Below are positions 32,869 to 43,819 of a stretch of DNA of 64,000 nt, piece by piece. The translations under genes and the position numbers were made by a program. The notes beneath the pieces were generated by a model. It saw nothing but the letters and a program-made list of their open reading frames with translations. It did no database searches and was not told where the DNA came from. The DNA lies in assembly GCF_963854185.1 (NCBI RefSeq), contig NC_085016.1, forward strand, positions 25,669,055 through 25,733,054, given 5' to 3'. Position 1 is the stretch's first letter. Every line of letters begins with the position of its first letter. Source of the stretch: Sardina pilchardus. Lineage: Eukaryota; Chordata; Actinopteri; Clupeiformes; Clupeidae.

Positions 32869-34287
32869 TTACTTTTTCTGATGGTATGTTGTGAAGCATC
32901 CCTGGTTCGCGTTCAAACACAGGAACACATTGCATTTTTGGCATTTCCATCTTGATACTCCCTTTGGACAGAGGTTGCACCTCCCCCACTTGTCAGAGTG
33001 GCAAAGTGGCAAATGTCCACAGTTGTCATATCGCACATCTGGTTGTGGCTGTGAGGGTCTTGGGGTGGTGGATTTTTTCTGAGATGGCATGTGTGGTGGA
33101 GAGGATGATGATGGTCGGCCAACTTTGGATGGTGGCTTGTTGACTTGTGCCAAAGTGTGGGCAACTGCCAGACGGAACATTTTGAGAGGCTGCGGTGTTT
33201 CGTTCAGGAGACTGCAGTCCCTCTTGTAGATAAGCCAGGCATTTGAGATGCACAGGTCAAGGATGTATCCAAAAAGGGGAAAGTACCATCGCCTTGATTT
33301 CGCTGGGGTCTTGTACAAGTGCACCAGCATGTCAGAGAGATCAATGCCTCCCATATGCTGATTGTAGGCAGGAATGAGTGATGGGCACGGGACGGCAATC
33401 TTTGTGTTGGCCTCTTTGCTCCACCGTTTGACAGAGGAAACAGGTGCGATCCCACAGGCATTGCTAAGCAGGTTAACACATTTATTGTCAACCCATTTCA
33501 CTGCTATCACCCCTTCAGTAGACCTGTAGTCAAAAGCTCCACGTCCTTCCTTCATCAGCTCTTTGTCCGTCTTCAAGGTTGCTCCACCCATGCGGTCTGG
33601 TCGGACAGTGCCAATGCATCTGAGGCCCAGGTTTCCATGCAGGTTCTGGATCAAGTCAAAACTGGTGAAGTAGTTGTCACAGAGCACAACTGAAAGACAG
33701 GGCAGTGGTATAGTTTTGCATAACGTTGTTACCAGTTTGGCCCCTAGACCCAGCGCCTCCTCCTGCTCAGTTAGAGTAATGTTGAAGAAAGTGGATGCAC
33801 CCTGATACAGCAGCAGGTCATGAATGATGCCAGGTGAACTGGCCCTGCAGAACAACTTGAAGCCCCACTTATCTGGCTTGTTGGCGATGTACTGACGGAG
33901 AGAGCCAGCTCTTGTGCCTTTAAATGCCACCATGACCTCATCCACACTGTGCTGGTAAGTTGATGGGATCAGAAGACACTGCTGGCGAAGCATGTCAAAA
34001 AGGGGGCGAATTTTGTAGAACCGGTCTGGACTGCCATCGCACTGCTGATTATCATTGAAGTGAATGTACCGGCGTAACAGCTTGAATCTTCTCCTTGGCA
34101 TTGTATCAGCTATCACACTGAAACGTAACTCATAGTGCCAATAGTCATCTATGGCTGGGAAGTTGAAAACACCCATGAAAAGTAACATAGACAGGAACTT
34201 TTCAATCTCTTCAGGGCTGGTCCTGATTGGATCCCCCAGTTCCTGGGCAGAGTAGAGATTGGTGTGCTGAGAGATTTGGACAATCAT
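32869..34287 (-). CDS. piggyBac (PGBD4-like) transposase
   Basis: A 472-codon uninterrupted frame. The DDD catalytic core of piggyBac transposases is visible: SVDEVMVAFKGT (first Asp, near residue 116), VVLCDNYFTSFDLI (second Asp) and HMGGIDLSDMLVHLYK (third Asp), followed by the SRRWYFPLFGYILD helix. The C-terminus is a cysteine-rich zinc-binding tail (CNLCPKGVSRWKCQKCNVFLCL...CF). Piggybac transposases cut and reinsert at TTAA without leaving scars. Upstream, family-like N-terminal sequence continues (SSFNPPDAIKTPFQYFK) but in a different frame, with an in-frame stop between. The present Met is therefore probably not the ancestral start, and the N-terminus is frameshifted or on another exon. 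The well-kept core suggests a fairly recent copy. Confidence 0.92.
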   Translation of the reverse strand: MIVQISQHTNLYSAQELGDPIRTSPEEIEKFLSMLLFMGVFNFPAIDDYWHYELRFSVIADTMPRRRFKLLRRYIHFNDNQQCDGSPDRFYKIRPLFDMLRQQCLLIPSTYQHSVDEVMVAFKGTRAGSLRQYIANKPDKWGFKLFCRASSPGIIHDLLLYQGASTFFNITLTEQEEALGLGAKLVTTLCKTIPLPCLSVVLCDNYFTSFDLIQNLHGNLGLRCIGTVRPDRMGGATLKTDKELMKEGRGAFDYRSTEGVIAVKWVDNKCVNLLSNACGIAPVSSVKRWSKEANTKIAVPCPSLIPAYNQHMGGIDLSDMLVHLYKTPAKSRRWYFPLFGYILDLCISNAWLIYKRDCSLLNETPQPLKMFRLAVAHTLAQVNKPPSKVGRPSSSSPPHMPSQKKSTTPRPSQPQPDVRYDNCGHLPLCHSDKWGRCNLCPKGVSRWKCQKCNVFLCLNANQGCFTTYHQKK

Positions 34288-34606
34288 CTCGTCAGTGAAG
34301 ATTTAAAATACTGAAAGGGTGTCTTTATTGCATCAGGGGGGTTAAAACTTGAGTCTGGAGTTTGAAAATATTGCCAAAATCAGTCCTCATTTGACGATCA
34401 CATTTCCTTTGTCTCACTTCCTGTTTGAAGGAGAACTGGCAAAGCATACACAGTGCCATCTAGTGGATTTTTTTGGGATAGCACAACTAAACCAAGTGGT
34501 AGAGAAGGCTCATTCAGGTTGAGTTAAGCTAAATGCATTATTCACTGAGATATTGTGACTTAAAGTGTGGTCTACCAAACGGTTGAGCAGGACCTTAAAG
34601 GGTTAA

Positions 34607-35613
34607 AGACACCTGTGAGCTCAGACCATACCTGAGCGAACCTGAGGACGCCTTGTGCGAAACGCATTGGTCGCTGTGACGGCTGCAGACTGCAGACTGC
34701 AGGCCGTTCTTCCTGCTTGCATGCTCTGTGTCTTTCCCTCCTTGCAGGTAATTGCTGGCGTGGGCGTGGCTGTTCTCGTTAAGCTACTAATACACAGGTG
34801 TATAAAGGACACTGTGCACCCCTGTTCAGAGGCAGGGCTGCTTTTAGGACTTTTGGAGAGCTGCCGTCGTGTTTTTTGCTTTTGCACTCATACATTCACA
34901 TCTCAGCACACATTCGCTACATGCACCTTTGCCGACATACTGAGCCAGGCCATAACAGTCGCTCTCAATAAATGTGAGTAAAAGTCTAGTGTGCGGTAGA
35001 GCAATTTATTTTTTGTTAGAATAAAAACTGTTTTCGCAGTCATTCTGATAATAGGCCTACTATTTAACCAGCAGCTCAAGAATATTATCAAGCTTCACGT
35101 TTGCTAGCTGAGGAGGAGAAGAGTGTCGGAAAAGGGGGGAAGAAGACGGAGCCGAATTTGCAATGAAACAAGCATGCGCTTATTCTTCTTCCTCCTCGTA
35201 AAGGTTTACATTATCAAGGAATGAGTTCATTCCGCTTTAACATCGGAATAAACCACCCACTTATTTTGGAATTAAGTTTAATTCCGAATAATCATTTTCT
35301 AGCGGAATACATGGTCTTTTTTAAAAGCGGATTTTTATTCTGAATTAAGTTGGTTTTATTCGGAATTAAAGCGCTCATGTAAACGCAGCAAGTGACCACT
35401 GAATGCACTCCTAGCACTCTATAGCAACAACTAAATGTCTAAGTAATTGTGTGTCTGAAACAAATGCCATGATCATTAGACTAAGGTGTTGAGTTAATTA
35501 TCTCCTATATGATGGAATTGATTATATGCGAGTTACTTTTGCCTTTGCATAACTTTTAGTATGTAATACTAGCCTGGCTAACGCCTACCACTTCTCAAAT
35601 GAGACGTGGTCTG
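34607..35613. other. Repeat-derived spacer
   Basis: CTGAGGA...GCGAAACGC...GGTC (34,642-34,672) resembles a decayed hammerhead core but lacks convincing stems. GGAATTAAACTTAATTCCG-like inverted units (35,240-35,370) and an AGCCTGGCT...CACTTCTCAAATGAGACGTGG hairpin (35,573-35,612) are visible. No gene. Confidence 0.4.
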
Positions 35614-35621
35614 GCAATCAG

Positions 35622-36756
35622 TAGTGGTGAAACGGATCATCATTGATCCGTGATCCGTTCGGATCAGTATCTACGGTTCGGCACACACATGATCCGCGGA
35701 TTGATTTATAATAATTATTAATAATAATGTCCGTGTGTTCTTTTGAAGTCCCTCCCTACAGAGCCGTAGGCTCTGCTCCCCTAGCCTGCCTGCGCGTCTT
35801 TTCTGCTCTCACACACGTTATTAGCGGTCATGCCATAACCAGCAATACATGGCTGCTGGTTTAAGTGCTGATGTGGCTGCACACAATAATAGCCTAATAT
35901 CAAGTTTGTTTGTGCACACTTACATCTCTCAAGTTTGTTGCGCACCTACCTATGCTATGATATTTAGGTCATTTAGGCTTAGCCTACTGTTGGGTTCAAT
36001 GTCAGCAATAAGCTACGCAACCTTGGCTAACTTGTACATCTGGAGATAGCTTGTGCTCACTAAAATCATAAAGGAGCATTGCAAGACACTCATCTCTTTT
36101 ATGATCCCAGAAAGATTTTCTTCGACTTGTTAGTTTTATTAACATGTATTTTATCGAATGACATAGAAAGCATAACGAATTGCATCCACATATCCTTGTC
36201 ATCATGCACTGTATCCAACTTAGTTTATGAAACCGTGAGACTGAAGGCTAATTACCCTCACGTATTTCTTAAAGCGACAGGGACTCAATTACACACCTCC
36301 TATGCGCACTCCTACACACCACATTAAAGATATGCTAAATCAGTACACAAATGACTAAACATTTGTAGCTACTAGTAATTATGCAGATTGTGTGTGGAGG
36401 GTCAAGCAGAATCTTGGATGGCCACTGGTGTGAATGATCACACAATATTCAATATAAGGCTAGGCTACTGGTGATTAAACACCAAATCAAATGGTAAAAA
36501 AGCATCGAAAAAGTCATTATTGACTTAATATCGGTATCGAAACAATAATTTTGGTATCGTGACAACACTAGCCTACTTTAAACACATGCTGAAAGTGCTT
36601 GAGCTACATTACAACATCCCGTCAAAGACAAAACTATGTTTATTTGTCTTGTCTTCTCTTTTTTTTATTTTTTCTGATCCGAAAAATGATCCAATCCGTG
36701 ACTCTTGATCCGAGGAACGATCCGAACCGTGACTTTTTCGATCCGTTGCACCCCTA
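35622..36756. mobile_element. hAT element with GATCCG repeats
   Basis: TAGTGGTGAAACGGATCA on the left and TGATCC...GATCCGTTGCACCCCTA on the right are inverted ends. GCAATCAG is the 8-bp TSD (35,614-35,621 and 36,757-36,764). Clusters of ATCCG/GATCC lie near both ends. The interior (35,780-36,350) is homologous to the interior of the hAT at 4,157-9,689. At 36,102 it holds a single TATGATCC, the intact form of the site where that copy carries a 4.3-kb insertion. Confidence 0.88.
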
Positions 36757-36764
36757 GCAATCAG

Positions 36765-37990
36765 ACGTTCATTTTCTCGTATTTGACAAAATGCCCAGAT
36801 CCGTTCATTGGGCGCCACGGATGTCTATCAAATGCGCATAGCTCATCCAACACGGTCTCACACCCAACTCGTCGAACGAGGACGCATGCCAAGCCCCCTG
36901 GCGTCAATATCGGAAGCCGAAGGTGCCCCCGCACGTTCATATGCAACGCGAAGGGCTGCCATTGACATCAGTGTAACGGTACGTGTCTACTATTGCGGCG
37001 CGTAGACGCTTGCAGATGCCTAGACCCTCTCTTCGTCGCCGCTTGTGGGCGTGTAGTAGGAAGTAGTTTATTAAATCGTAATACACAATGCCAGCACACG
37101 TAGGCAACTAAAGTGAAGCTAGCCTACTTAATACGCAATACTATTAGCCAGTGCAAGGAATTTTAACATATTTTATTGAAATACTCACAAATATCACTAC
37201 CATGTTCCTCCAAAGCACCTTTCTGTCTTGGTTCAAGTTGCCAACAAGGTCATTTTGATAAGGTGCAGTGGCGAACTTGTTCCAAACTTAATGGCTTAGC
37301 CGCTATATAATATAATAACAAGACAATTATCAGGCGGAACAAATATTTCTGGCAGGCTATGGTTCCGGACCGGAGGACTAGAGCAAAGGAGAACACTTGT
37401 TTACCGAAGACGTACTTTCATTGGCTAGCTGCCTCGCGTTTACCGCTTTCATTTGCATAAAGTTCAGCAGAGCCCAACTTTTTGACGCACCGCCTCTGTT
37501 CAAATGACCGCGCCGCCTTCCCAACATGCATTGCGGAAGCGTTAACCACGCCTTGCCGCTCTCCATAGGCAATGAATGGGCTATGTGCGGCGCGGTGGCT
37601 TTTGCCGGGATAATGGACACGTACCGTAAATCCTTTGGCGTCGAATGTAGACGCAAGAAGGCAACGGAAACTTCTCGAATGTTTTGTGATTGGTTACCAA
37701 CATCAGGCGAAAATTTGGGTGTTAGTGTCCAGACTGCCTTAGCAGCGTGAAAGAAATCACCGTGCAAGGCAGGATGGGAGCACCCAGGCAAATGTAATAC
37801 AGTATCTGACAAATAAGAGTCAAAGGTCAAGTTTGAGCACAATATTTTTTATACACACATATCTCGTCATCAGGGCAACGACTCACCAGATTTTCATTGC
37901 TCTACCTATAATACATTTGTATAGACAAAGCAAAAAACTTTAAAGTCATTTTTCTCAGTTTGACACTCTGGTCATCCACATGACCAGATT
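36765..37990. other. Non-genic stretch
   Basis: A 154-codon minus-strand frame (37,842-37,378) has no recognisable domain, and its codon content looks random. It lies in G+C-rich repeat-like sequence. I do not call a gene. Confidence 0.35.
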
Positions 37991-38453
37991 GGCCCAATCC
38001 CAATGTCCGGACTCACGAACTCACGGACTTTGGTGCGCGTTCTCGCGAAATTCGTAAGGGTTTAGGGCTGTCCCAATGTCGAATTACAACGGGCGGGAGG
38101 GTTTGAGTACAGACTTACCGAGCCCTTTCCGTGAGTCTGCATCGGTGCAGACTTAACCTAAGGGAATTACCCACAGTTCAAAGTGTTGTGACGTTTACCG
38201 CGGAGATCATAGAAAAATCCGGAAATGAAGGTAAACAACAGCACGCACGACACACGTGCATGGTGCAAATGTTAGCACCGTCTTTGTTAGTAAACATCGC
38301 CAAGGTACATGTGATCTCGTGAAGTGCAGTCCCAATCCCAAATACCTATCTGAGCCTATGTGGCCTCACACACTCACTCACTTAGCACCTGAGATCAATT
38401 AAGTCTGTGAGTCTTTAGTTCTTAGTCTTTAGGGCTGACATTGGGATTGGGCC
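37991..38453. mobile_element. Harbinger-like MITE with ATT duplication
   Basis: GGCCCAATCCCAATGTC and its inverse GACATTGGGATTGGGCC bound a 463-bp element. ATT lies immediately outside each end (37,988-37,990 and 38,454-38,456). GGACTCACGAACTCACGGAC and CACTCACTTAGC/GTGAGTCTTTAG subterminal motifs are present. It is non-coding. Confidence 0.85.
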
Positions 38454-38651
38454 ATTATCCACCTAATTTATCCACATGATAGAGGAAGTCTTTAACATCC
38501 CACAAATGACAATAACCCATTTTTGACCAAAAATGCAGTTACTGCCTTTTGCCTTTGTAGGGCAGCATACTAAGCTCAATCTCTTGAGATGAGGAGTATG
38601 TGCTTATTTCTACTGCACAAGATGTGTGATCAATTGGCATTGTTCAAATTA

Positions 38652-38694
38652 CTCTCATTCTACAGCTGCAATATATGCAGCTGTAGAATGAGAG
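38652..38694. repeat. Perfect 19-bp-arm hairpin, 5-nt loop
   Basis: CTCTCATTCTACAGCTGCA, then ATATA, then the exact reverse complement TGCAGCTGTAGAATGAGAG. The size is too small for a usual MITE and the loop is short for a microRNA precursor. Function unknown. Confidence 0.9.
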
Positions 38695-39410
38695 GCCCTT
38701 GCTGTGAAGTGGGCAATCTCAGGACTCATGACGAATCATGCTTCCCTCAAATGGATGCCCTGTGCAAAGGAGACCAGGGTGTCACTTGAATCGCCAAGCC
38801 AGGTACACGCCATCAAAGGTCTCTTCAGCACCCTCTAGAGGACCTGGTTGGTGGAGTCTTGTCTGCCATTGTGTTTGTCAACACAAGCACATGGCCAAGA
38901 AACCTTTAAATGAAAATAAAGCAAAATAAAACATTCTTAATGCCAAGGTTTTGACATGTTTCCCAATAGATTCCTTGCTACTTGATACTATTTGTATATT
39001 TGTGAGATTGGTTTGTACAATTCTTAATCTATACCTTAACACAATTTCCTGATAAAACAAATGTTACTTACTTGGTAACTAATTATTATGTTGATAATGA
39101 TATTTTCATCAGCTGTACTATCACACGCATTGCACATGAATGACAATATCAGAAATGTCGAGCCTCTTAAGGTATGGTATACATACACATGGTAAATAAC
39201 ACTTTTAAAGGAACATTTGAGGAAATGACTTTTATCACCTTACACTAGAAATAGGCAATTACGACACAAAGTTGTTGGGAACCCTGACCCTTATCCACCC
39301 TCCTGACAAAATTAATGTGAAAGGGTCCTCAGCATATTTCCTGTGGCCAAGAATCAGGGGTTTGTGTTAAGGCTCTGGACTTGAATGTACTGTCAAGCAT
39401 TTACTGTATC

Positions 39411-39415
39411 TGCAC

Positions 39416-39452
<37 letters not shown>
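39411..39452. repeat. (CA)n microsatellite
   Basis: A CA dinucleotide run of about 20 units with one ACG interruption at its start, followed by a looser CACACT region. Confidence 0.9.
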
Positions 39453-39992
39453 AACTCACACACACTCACACATGCACCCACATTCTCACGTATACGCTTG
39501 CATACATGCACTCACACACTTACTGTAGTGCACATAACTGTACCTCAGCATAGACCCCTGCTCTGTCTGTCTGCTGTTGGTCTGCTGCCAGGCATGGAGC
39601 AGGACTAAGGAGTTGTAGTTGTTGTCAATTGCATCATGTATTGATATAGAATCTGATCTCCTATTGAAAAGGTGATTGTTGTGTCTGTTGATTTGTTTTT
39701 GTTTATCTAGCATTTTCACACATGATGCGCAGTTGCCAGCCATAGAGTGTGACCATTTTCGCCTGTGTCTAATTCAGCAATCTTCAAGAACCAGCACAGA
39801 GCCGTGTGATGTAAGGTCACACCACGGTCCCCCACAGGTGGGTCAAGTCTTCACAGCCCTGGTCCTGAAGTTGTTGAGAAAGTAAAATGTCATGTACCTT
39901 TGGCTCAGTGACACATTGTACAGATCATAACTGTCGGATAAAGATTATTAATGCTTCAGTGCACCTCTTCCATAGTCCTTCTGACCTTGCTT

Positions 39993-40071
39993 GTCAGCAG
40001 GGGAAAAGCTGACATGTTAGTTTTCCCGATTTGCATGACAATGTCGCTATTTGTTTAGGGGATATAAAGAG
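39993..40071 (+). promoter_or_regulatory. crygm promoter: Maf half-sites and TATA box
   Basis: TATAAA at 40,065 lies about 70 bp before the start codon, as in gamma-crystallin promoters. GTCAGCA (39,993-39,999) and GCTGACA (40,008-40,014) are opposite-facing Maf half-site (TGCTGAC) matches. L-Maf/c-Maf activation of lens crystallins through such sites is established. Use of these particular sites is inferred. Confidence 0.6.
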
Positions 40072-40134
40072 GGTTGATGCTCCTCTGTGTGTGTGTGTGA
40101 GTGCGTTATACAGTGACCAAAGTTAGCCAACACA

Positions 40135-40305
40135 ATGGGAAAGGTAAGGCTGGTTGTTTTGCTATGCATCTTTTGTGCCTCATCCTACGTGCATAAGTTA
40201 CTAAGCCGAAGGCAATGAGGCCAGGAGCTCAGGGAAGTCCCTGTTGCTGAACCCGTCTCTAACGACGGCCAAAAGTCAGTGTGCACTCTCTCGCTCGCTG
40301 ACTCT

Positions 40306-40336
<31 letters not shown>

Positions 40337-40800
40337 GACACAAACACACTCAATTTCTGTTCTTTTTTGGGAGGGAATGTCGTTTTCGGTGCCTACCTGG
40401 GTGAACTGACGAACACAACCCCACCCCCCTGATAATCCCGTTTTCCAGATCATCTTCTATGAGGACAGGAACTTCCAGGGGCGCTCGTATGAGTGCAGCA
40501 GCGACTGTGCCGATCTGCACTCGCACTTCAGCCGCTGCAACTCCATCCAGGTGGAGAGCGGCAGCTGGATGGTGTACGAGCGGCCCAACTTCATGGGCTA
40601 CCAGTACTTCCTGCGCCGCGGCGAGTACCCCGACTATCAGCGTTGGATGGGTTTCAACGACTGCGTCCGATCCTGCCGCTTGATCCCCCAGGTGCGTGTC
40701 CACTCCCAGGGGCTCGAGAATGGGGGTTGGGGTTGGGGTGGCAGTGGTGTTATTGTGTTGCTGAGCGTCCCTGTTTTGACCTTTTGACCTTTTTTGACAT

Positions 40801-40881
<81 letters not shown>

Positions 40882-41158
40882 CCTGCAGCACCAGGGATCG
40901 CACCGCGTCCGCATCTATGAGCGCGCGGACTTTAGCGGTCAGATGATGGAGTTCACCGACGATTGCCCCTCGCTGTACGACCGCTTCCACTACAACGACA
41001 TCCACTCGTGCAATGTCATGGACGGCTATTGGCTGTTCTACGAGCACCCCAACTACAGGGGGCGCCAGTACCTGCTGAGGCCTGGCGAGTACCGCCGCTT
41101 CAACGAGTGGGGCGGCATGAGTCCCAGAATTGGCTCCTTCAAACGCATCACAAGCTGA
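40135..41158 (+). CDS. crygm: Gamma-crystallin M-type, four-Trp copy
   Basis: Lens structural protein of the beta/gamma-crystallin family, 173 aa. The exons are 40,135-40,143 (MGK), 40,449-40,691 (243 nt) and 40,889-41,158 (270 nt). All splice sites are GT/AG and the intron phases are those of the gamma family. Exon 2 encodes the N-terminal domain with two Greek-key motifs (IIFYEDRNFQGRSYEC..., SWMVYERPNFMGYQYFLRRG). Exon 3 encodes the C-terminal domain (HRVRIYERADFSGQMMEF..., YWLFYEHPNYRGRQYLLRPG), ending ...GSFKRITS. The four conserved core tryptophans are present (SWMVYE, QRWMGF, YWLFYE, NEWGGM). There are eight Met in all, modest for the fish M class. It is the only plus-strand copy of the cluster. 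A polyadenylation signal AATAAA lies at 41,238. The exact paralogue number cannot be decided from sequence alone. Confidence 0.95.
40801..40877 (+). repeat. (CT)n tract serving as intron 2 polypyrimidine tract
   Basis: About 38 uninterrupted CT units end 11 nt before the intron 2 acceptor (TCCTGCAG at 40,881-40,888). The microsatellite therefore forms the polypyrimidine stretch in front of the splice acceptor of the crystallin gene. Confidence 0.9.
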
Positions 41159-41243
41159 GGGCACTCATAACCAGGCTTGTCCTTCCTTGGCATCACGGTC
41201 CACCTGTCAGCATCCATTTTTAAACCAAATCAAATGAAATAAA

Positions 41244-42432
41244 TGCAGTCATGCTCACTTGCAAACAGTTACCCCATAAGGCTCATTACTATTACAGTTG
41301 TGATTGATTGTTTTCTCATGTTGATGTGTCTAGGGTAACCTTACTTATATTTTACATGACACAGCAGAAACTCCACCGTGCACAAACAGACCTGATTTCC
41401 CCATGCTTTTCATTGAGTTCAGACCATGATAGAAAGAGAGATTGTGGACTGTACACTGACTCACACTCAAACCCAATGACCGACCCAGGAACTGACGTGG
41501 CCCTGAGCTGGTCCGGTTCCTACCTGAACAACACAATCTTATGGCTATGCCTGTTCGTTAACCCTTTCAAACATGTAATCAGCCTGCCAATATATATCTT
41601 TGTCATGGATGACAGCAGCCATGTAAGACGTATGTAAGAGATTGTTAGTTGTGGTTATCATAATACAGAAAATTGTATGGTGTGTGTTTGTGTTTATACA
41701 GACATGTTACAGAATGCACTGTTCAACAGCCTACTGTTAATTCCTATTCTTGTGATCGTATGCAAATTAAACTATCCACACATGATCCAAGATAAATGTT
41801 GTTGTAAGTTTTGACTTGATTGAAACTGCCAGCACTTGTGCAAGAATTTGTCTGTGCATTGACTACCATTATACAGTATATACACAATCTAAATGCTGGC
41901 ATCATCTTTTATTGGGTTTGATCCAGTCAGCAGTACTGGGAATTGTTTTGTACCCGTGCTGTGGACAACACTAGCCACAATACGTTAGGATAATCCTGCA
42001 AATAGAAACTGGAGAGTTCCTTTTGATAGGCCTACACTGAATACAAAAGCTGTGTAAAATCATAAAATAGCTCACTTGGCAAATTCTGTCAAGTATCAAT
42101 AAATCTTAAATTTGATATTATATGAAGAGGATTATATTGAGAGTCACTGTTAGTATTATATTATGTAATTAAACAAGTATATAATTTTTCATGTTACTGT
42201 ATGTAACTACATTATTGATACAATCACAAAGTTAATAAACTTAACTCAAAATAAATTTGACCAAACCAGCTATATTTCATATGAGGCGAATGAAGTAAAA
42301 CACGTTAAACCATTTTCAGGAGTGTCATCACATCACTGAGTGTTCTTCATTCAGACCTGCTACATTGGGAGTCACACAGTCCAGGCACAGTGGTTGGAGA
42401 CACACATGTTTATTTGAGACAGAGGGAGCGGA
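41244..42432. other. Intergenic, between divergent-tail crystallins
   Basis: Beyond the polyadenylation signal at 41,238 I see A/T-rich unique-looking sequence with no gene. The two crystallin genes flanking it are in tail-to-tail orientation. Confidence 0.5.
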
Positions 42433-43719
42433 CTAGAAATCAGTGATGCGTCTGAGAGAGCCCACCCTGGGGCCCTGACCTCCCCAGTCGCTGAACCTCC
42501 TGTACTCGCCGGGCCTGAGGTAGTAGACACGGCCGCGGTAGTTGGGCTGGTCGTACATGAGCCAGTGGCCCTCCATCACATTGCAGGAGTTCACATCGTT
42601 CATGTGGAAGCGGTCGTTAAAGTTGGGACAGTCGTCGTTGAGCTCCATCATCTGACCGCCCATCTCTGGGCGCTCGTAGAAGCGCAGCTTGTAGTTGCCA
42701 CGGTACTGAAGACAACACAAAACACAAACAAACAAACAAACAAACAAACAGGCAAAACAAAAAAATGTGCCGAAAACAGAGGACAAACAGAAATCACTTG
42801 TAAGAGAAATGTAGATGCTGGTCTTAGCTGAGTTTATAATATACATGAAATATGAAAGCCTGCTTCAGACGGCATAGTTCTTACTATACGCACACATACA
42901 CACACATAAATATAATACACACACACACACACAGACACACATATATCATATCATTGTCCTATGATCTCCATGCCCAGGGGCCTCAGATGCAAATTAGCTG
43001 CATAGCTAACTCAGGAGTTCTGTACTGTACATGGCCCCTGTCAAATAATCAAAATGAATGAACTTCAACCTGAATCTAAACCTAAACACTAACCATGGGA
43101 ATCATTCTGCAGGATCTGATGCAGTCATTGATGCCAATCATGCGCTGGTTGTCAGAGTAGTCCCCCCTCTTCAGGAAGTACTGGTGGCCCATGTAGTTGG
43201 GGCGCTCGTAGACGACAAAGCAGCCGCTCTCCACCCTGATGGAGTTGCACCGGTTGAAGTAGGAGTGCAGGTCAGCACAGTCACTGCTGCACTCATGGGA
43301 ACGACCCTGGAAGTTCCTGTCCTCGAAGAAGATAATCTGAGACGAGAGTTGCATTATTCTCCTGGATGCTCAAAGACTTGATACACACAGTCACTCACTC
43401 AGATTCAGGAAGAGGATATAAATGACAGCGTTCCATGCATCCATTCGAACTTCAGATATACATTTTACCCCGCCTCATAACACTAACCATAACATAACCC
43501 TGAAAATTTACTTCACTCAAAGGACAAAGGAAGACAACTAAATAAGTGACCAACACATCTGCTTTTCATAATAAACAACCTGTTATTAAAATTTAGATTA
43601 AGAATTCTGAGCAACAAATGATTGCATTAAATGAGCTCTAACTGCAGCATTAAAAGAGAGCAGTGGAGGTTGTGGATGCCAGTGTGGATGTTTGCCAGCC
43701 TTACCTTTCCCACTGCCAT
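42433..43719 (-). CDS. crygm: Gamma-crystallin M-type, two-Trp copy
   Basis: Minus-strand beta/gamma-crystallin, 176 aa. The exons are 43,719-43,705 (MAVGK), 43,336-43,094 (243 nt) and 42,705-42,433 (273 nt), with GT/AG introns. The N-terminal domain (IIFFEDRNFQGRSHEC..., CFVVYERPNYMGHQYFLKRG) has Phe and Met where the family usually has tryptophan. The C-terminal domain keeps both (GHWLMYDQP, FSDWGGQ) and ends ...SLRRITDF. There are eleven Met. A CATAAAAGG TATA-like box lies at 43,781-43,773. Upstream of it is an imperfect Maf-element-like palindrome TGCTGTG...CACAGCA (43,789-43,808). It is expected to be expressed in lens fibre cells. Confidence 0.95.
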
Positions 43720-43819
43720 GGTTGGTCCGGGCGGGTAAAGGCTCAGTGCATTCTGTCGCTGCCTGGCGCTGTCCTTTTATGAAAAAAGTGCTGTGTGATT
43801 GCACAGCATAAAGTATTGT

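Larger units (their letters stand above)
31987..34602 (-). mobile_element. piggyBac element, TTAA-flanked
   Basis: CCCTTTAAGGTCC at the left and GGACCTTAAAGGG at the right are perfect 13-bp TIRs, each abutting TTAA (31,983-31,986 and 34,603-34,606), the hallmark of piggyBac. A 16-bp subterminal motif, CTACCAAACGGTTGAG, occurs near both ends (32,121-32,136 and 34,572-34,587, same orientation). The 2,616-bp element encodes a piggyBac transposase on the minus strand. Its 3' non-coding part is bulked up by GT microsatellites and local duplications. Confidence 0.95.
38454..40064. other. Spacer upstream of the crystallin cluster
   Basis: No gene. The stretch contains a near-perfect short hairpin (38,652-38,694), a CA microsatellite (39,413-39,452) and otherwise unique-looking sequence leading to the first crystallin promoter. 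Confidence 0.4.

Noticed and set aside
34642..34672. Hammerhead candidate CTGAGGA...GCGAAACGC...GGTC
   Set aside because: The core words are present, but stem I does not pair and stem II is at most two base pairs. Kept only as a supporting hint.
37378..37842. 154-codon minus-strand frame
   Set aside because: No domain or coding signature. Overlapping frames on the other strand are equally open, and the region looks repeat-derived.
40350..41164. Long antisense frames over the crystallin exons (also at 42,565, 46,365, 48,192, 49,011)
   Set aside because: They mirror real crystallin exons with strong codon bias. The sense strand has correct splice sites and Greek-key motifs.
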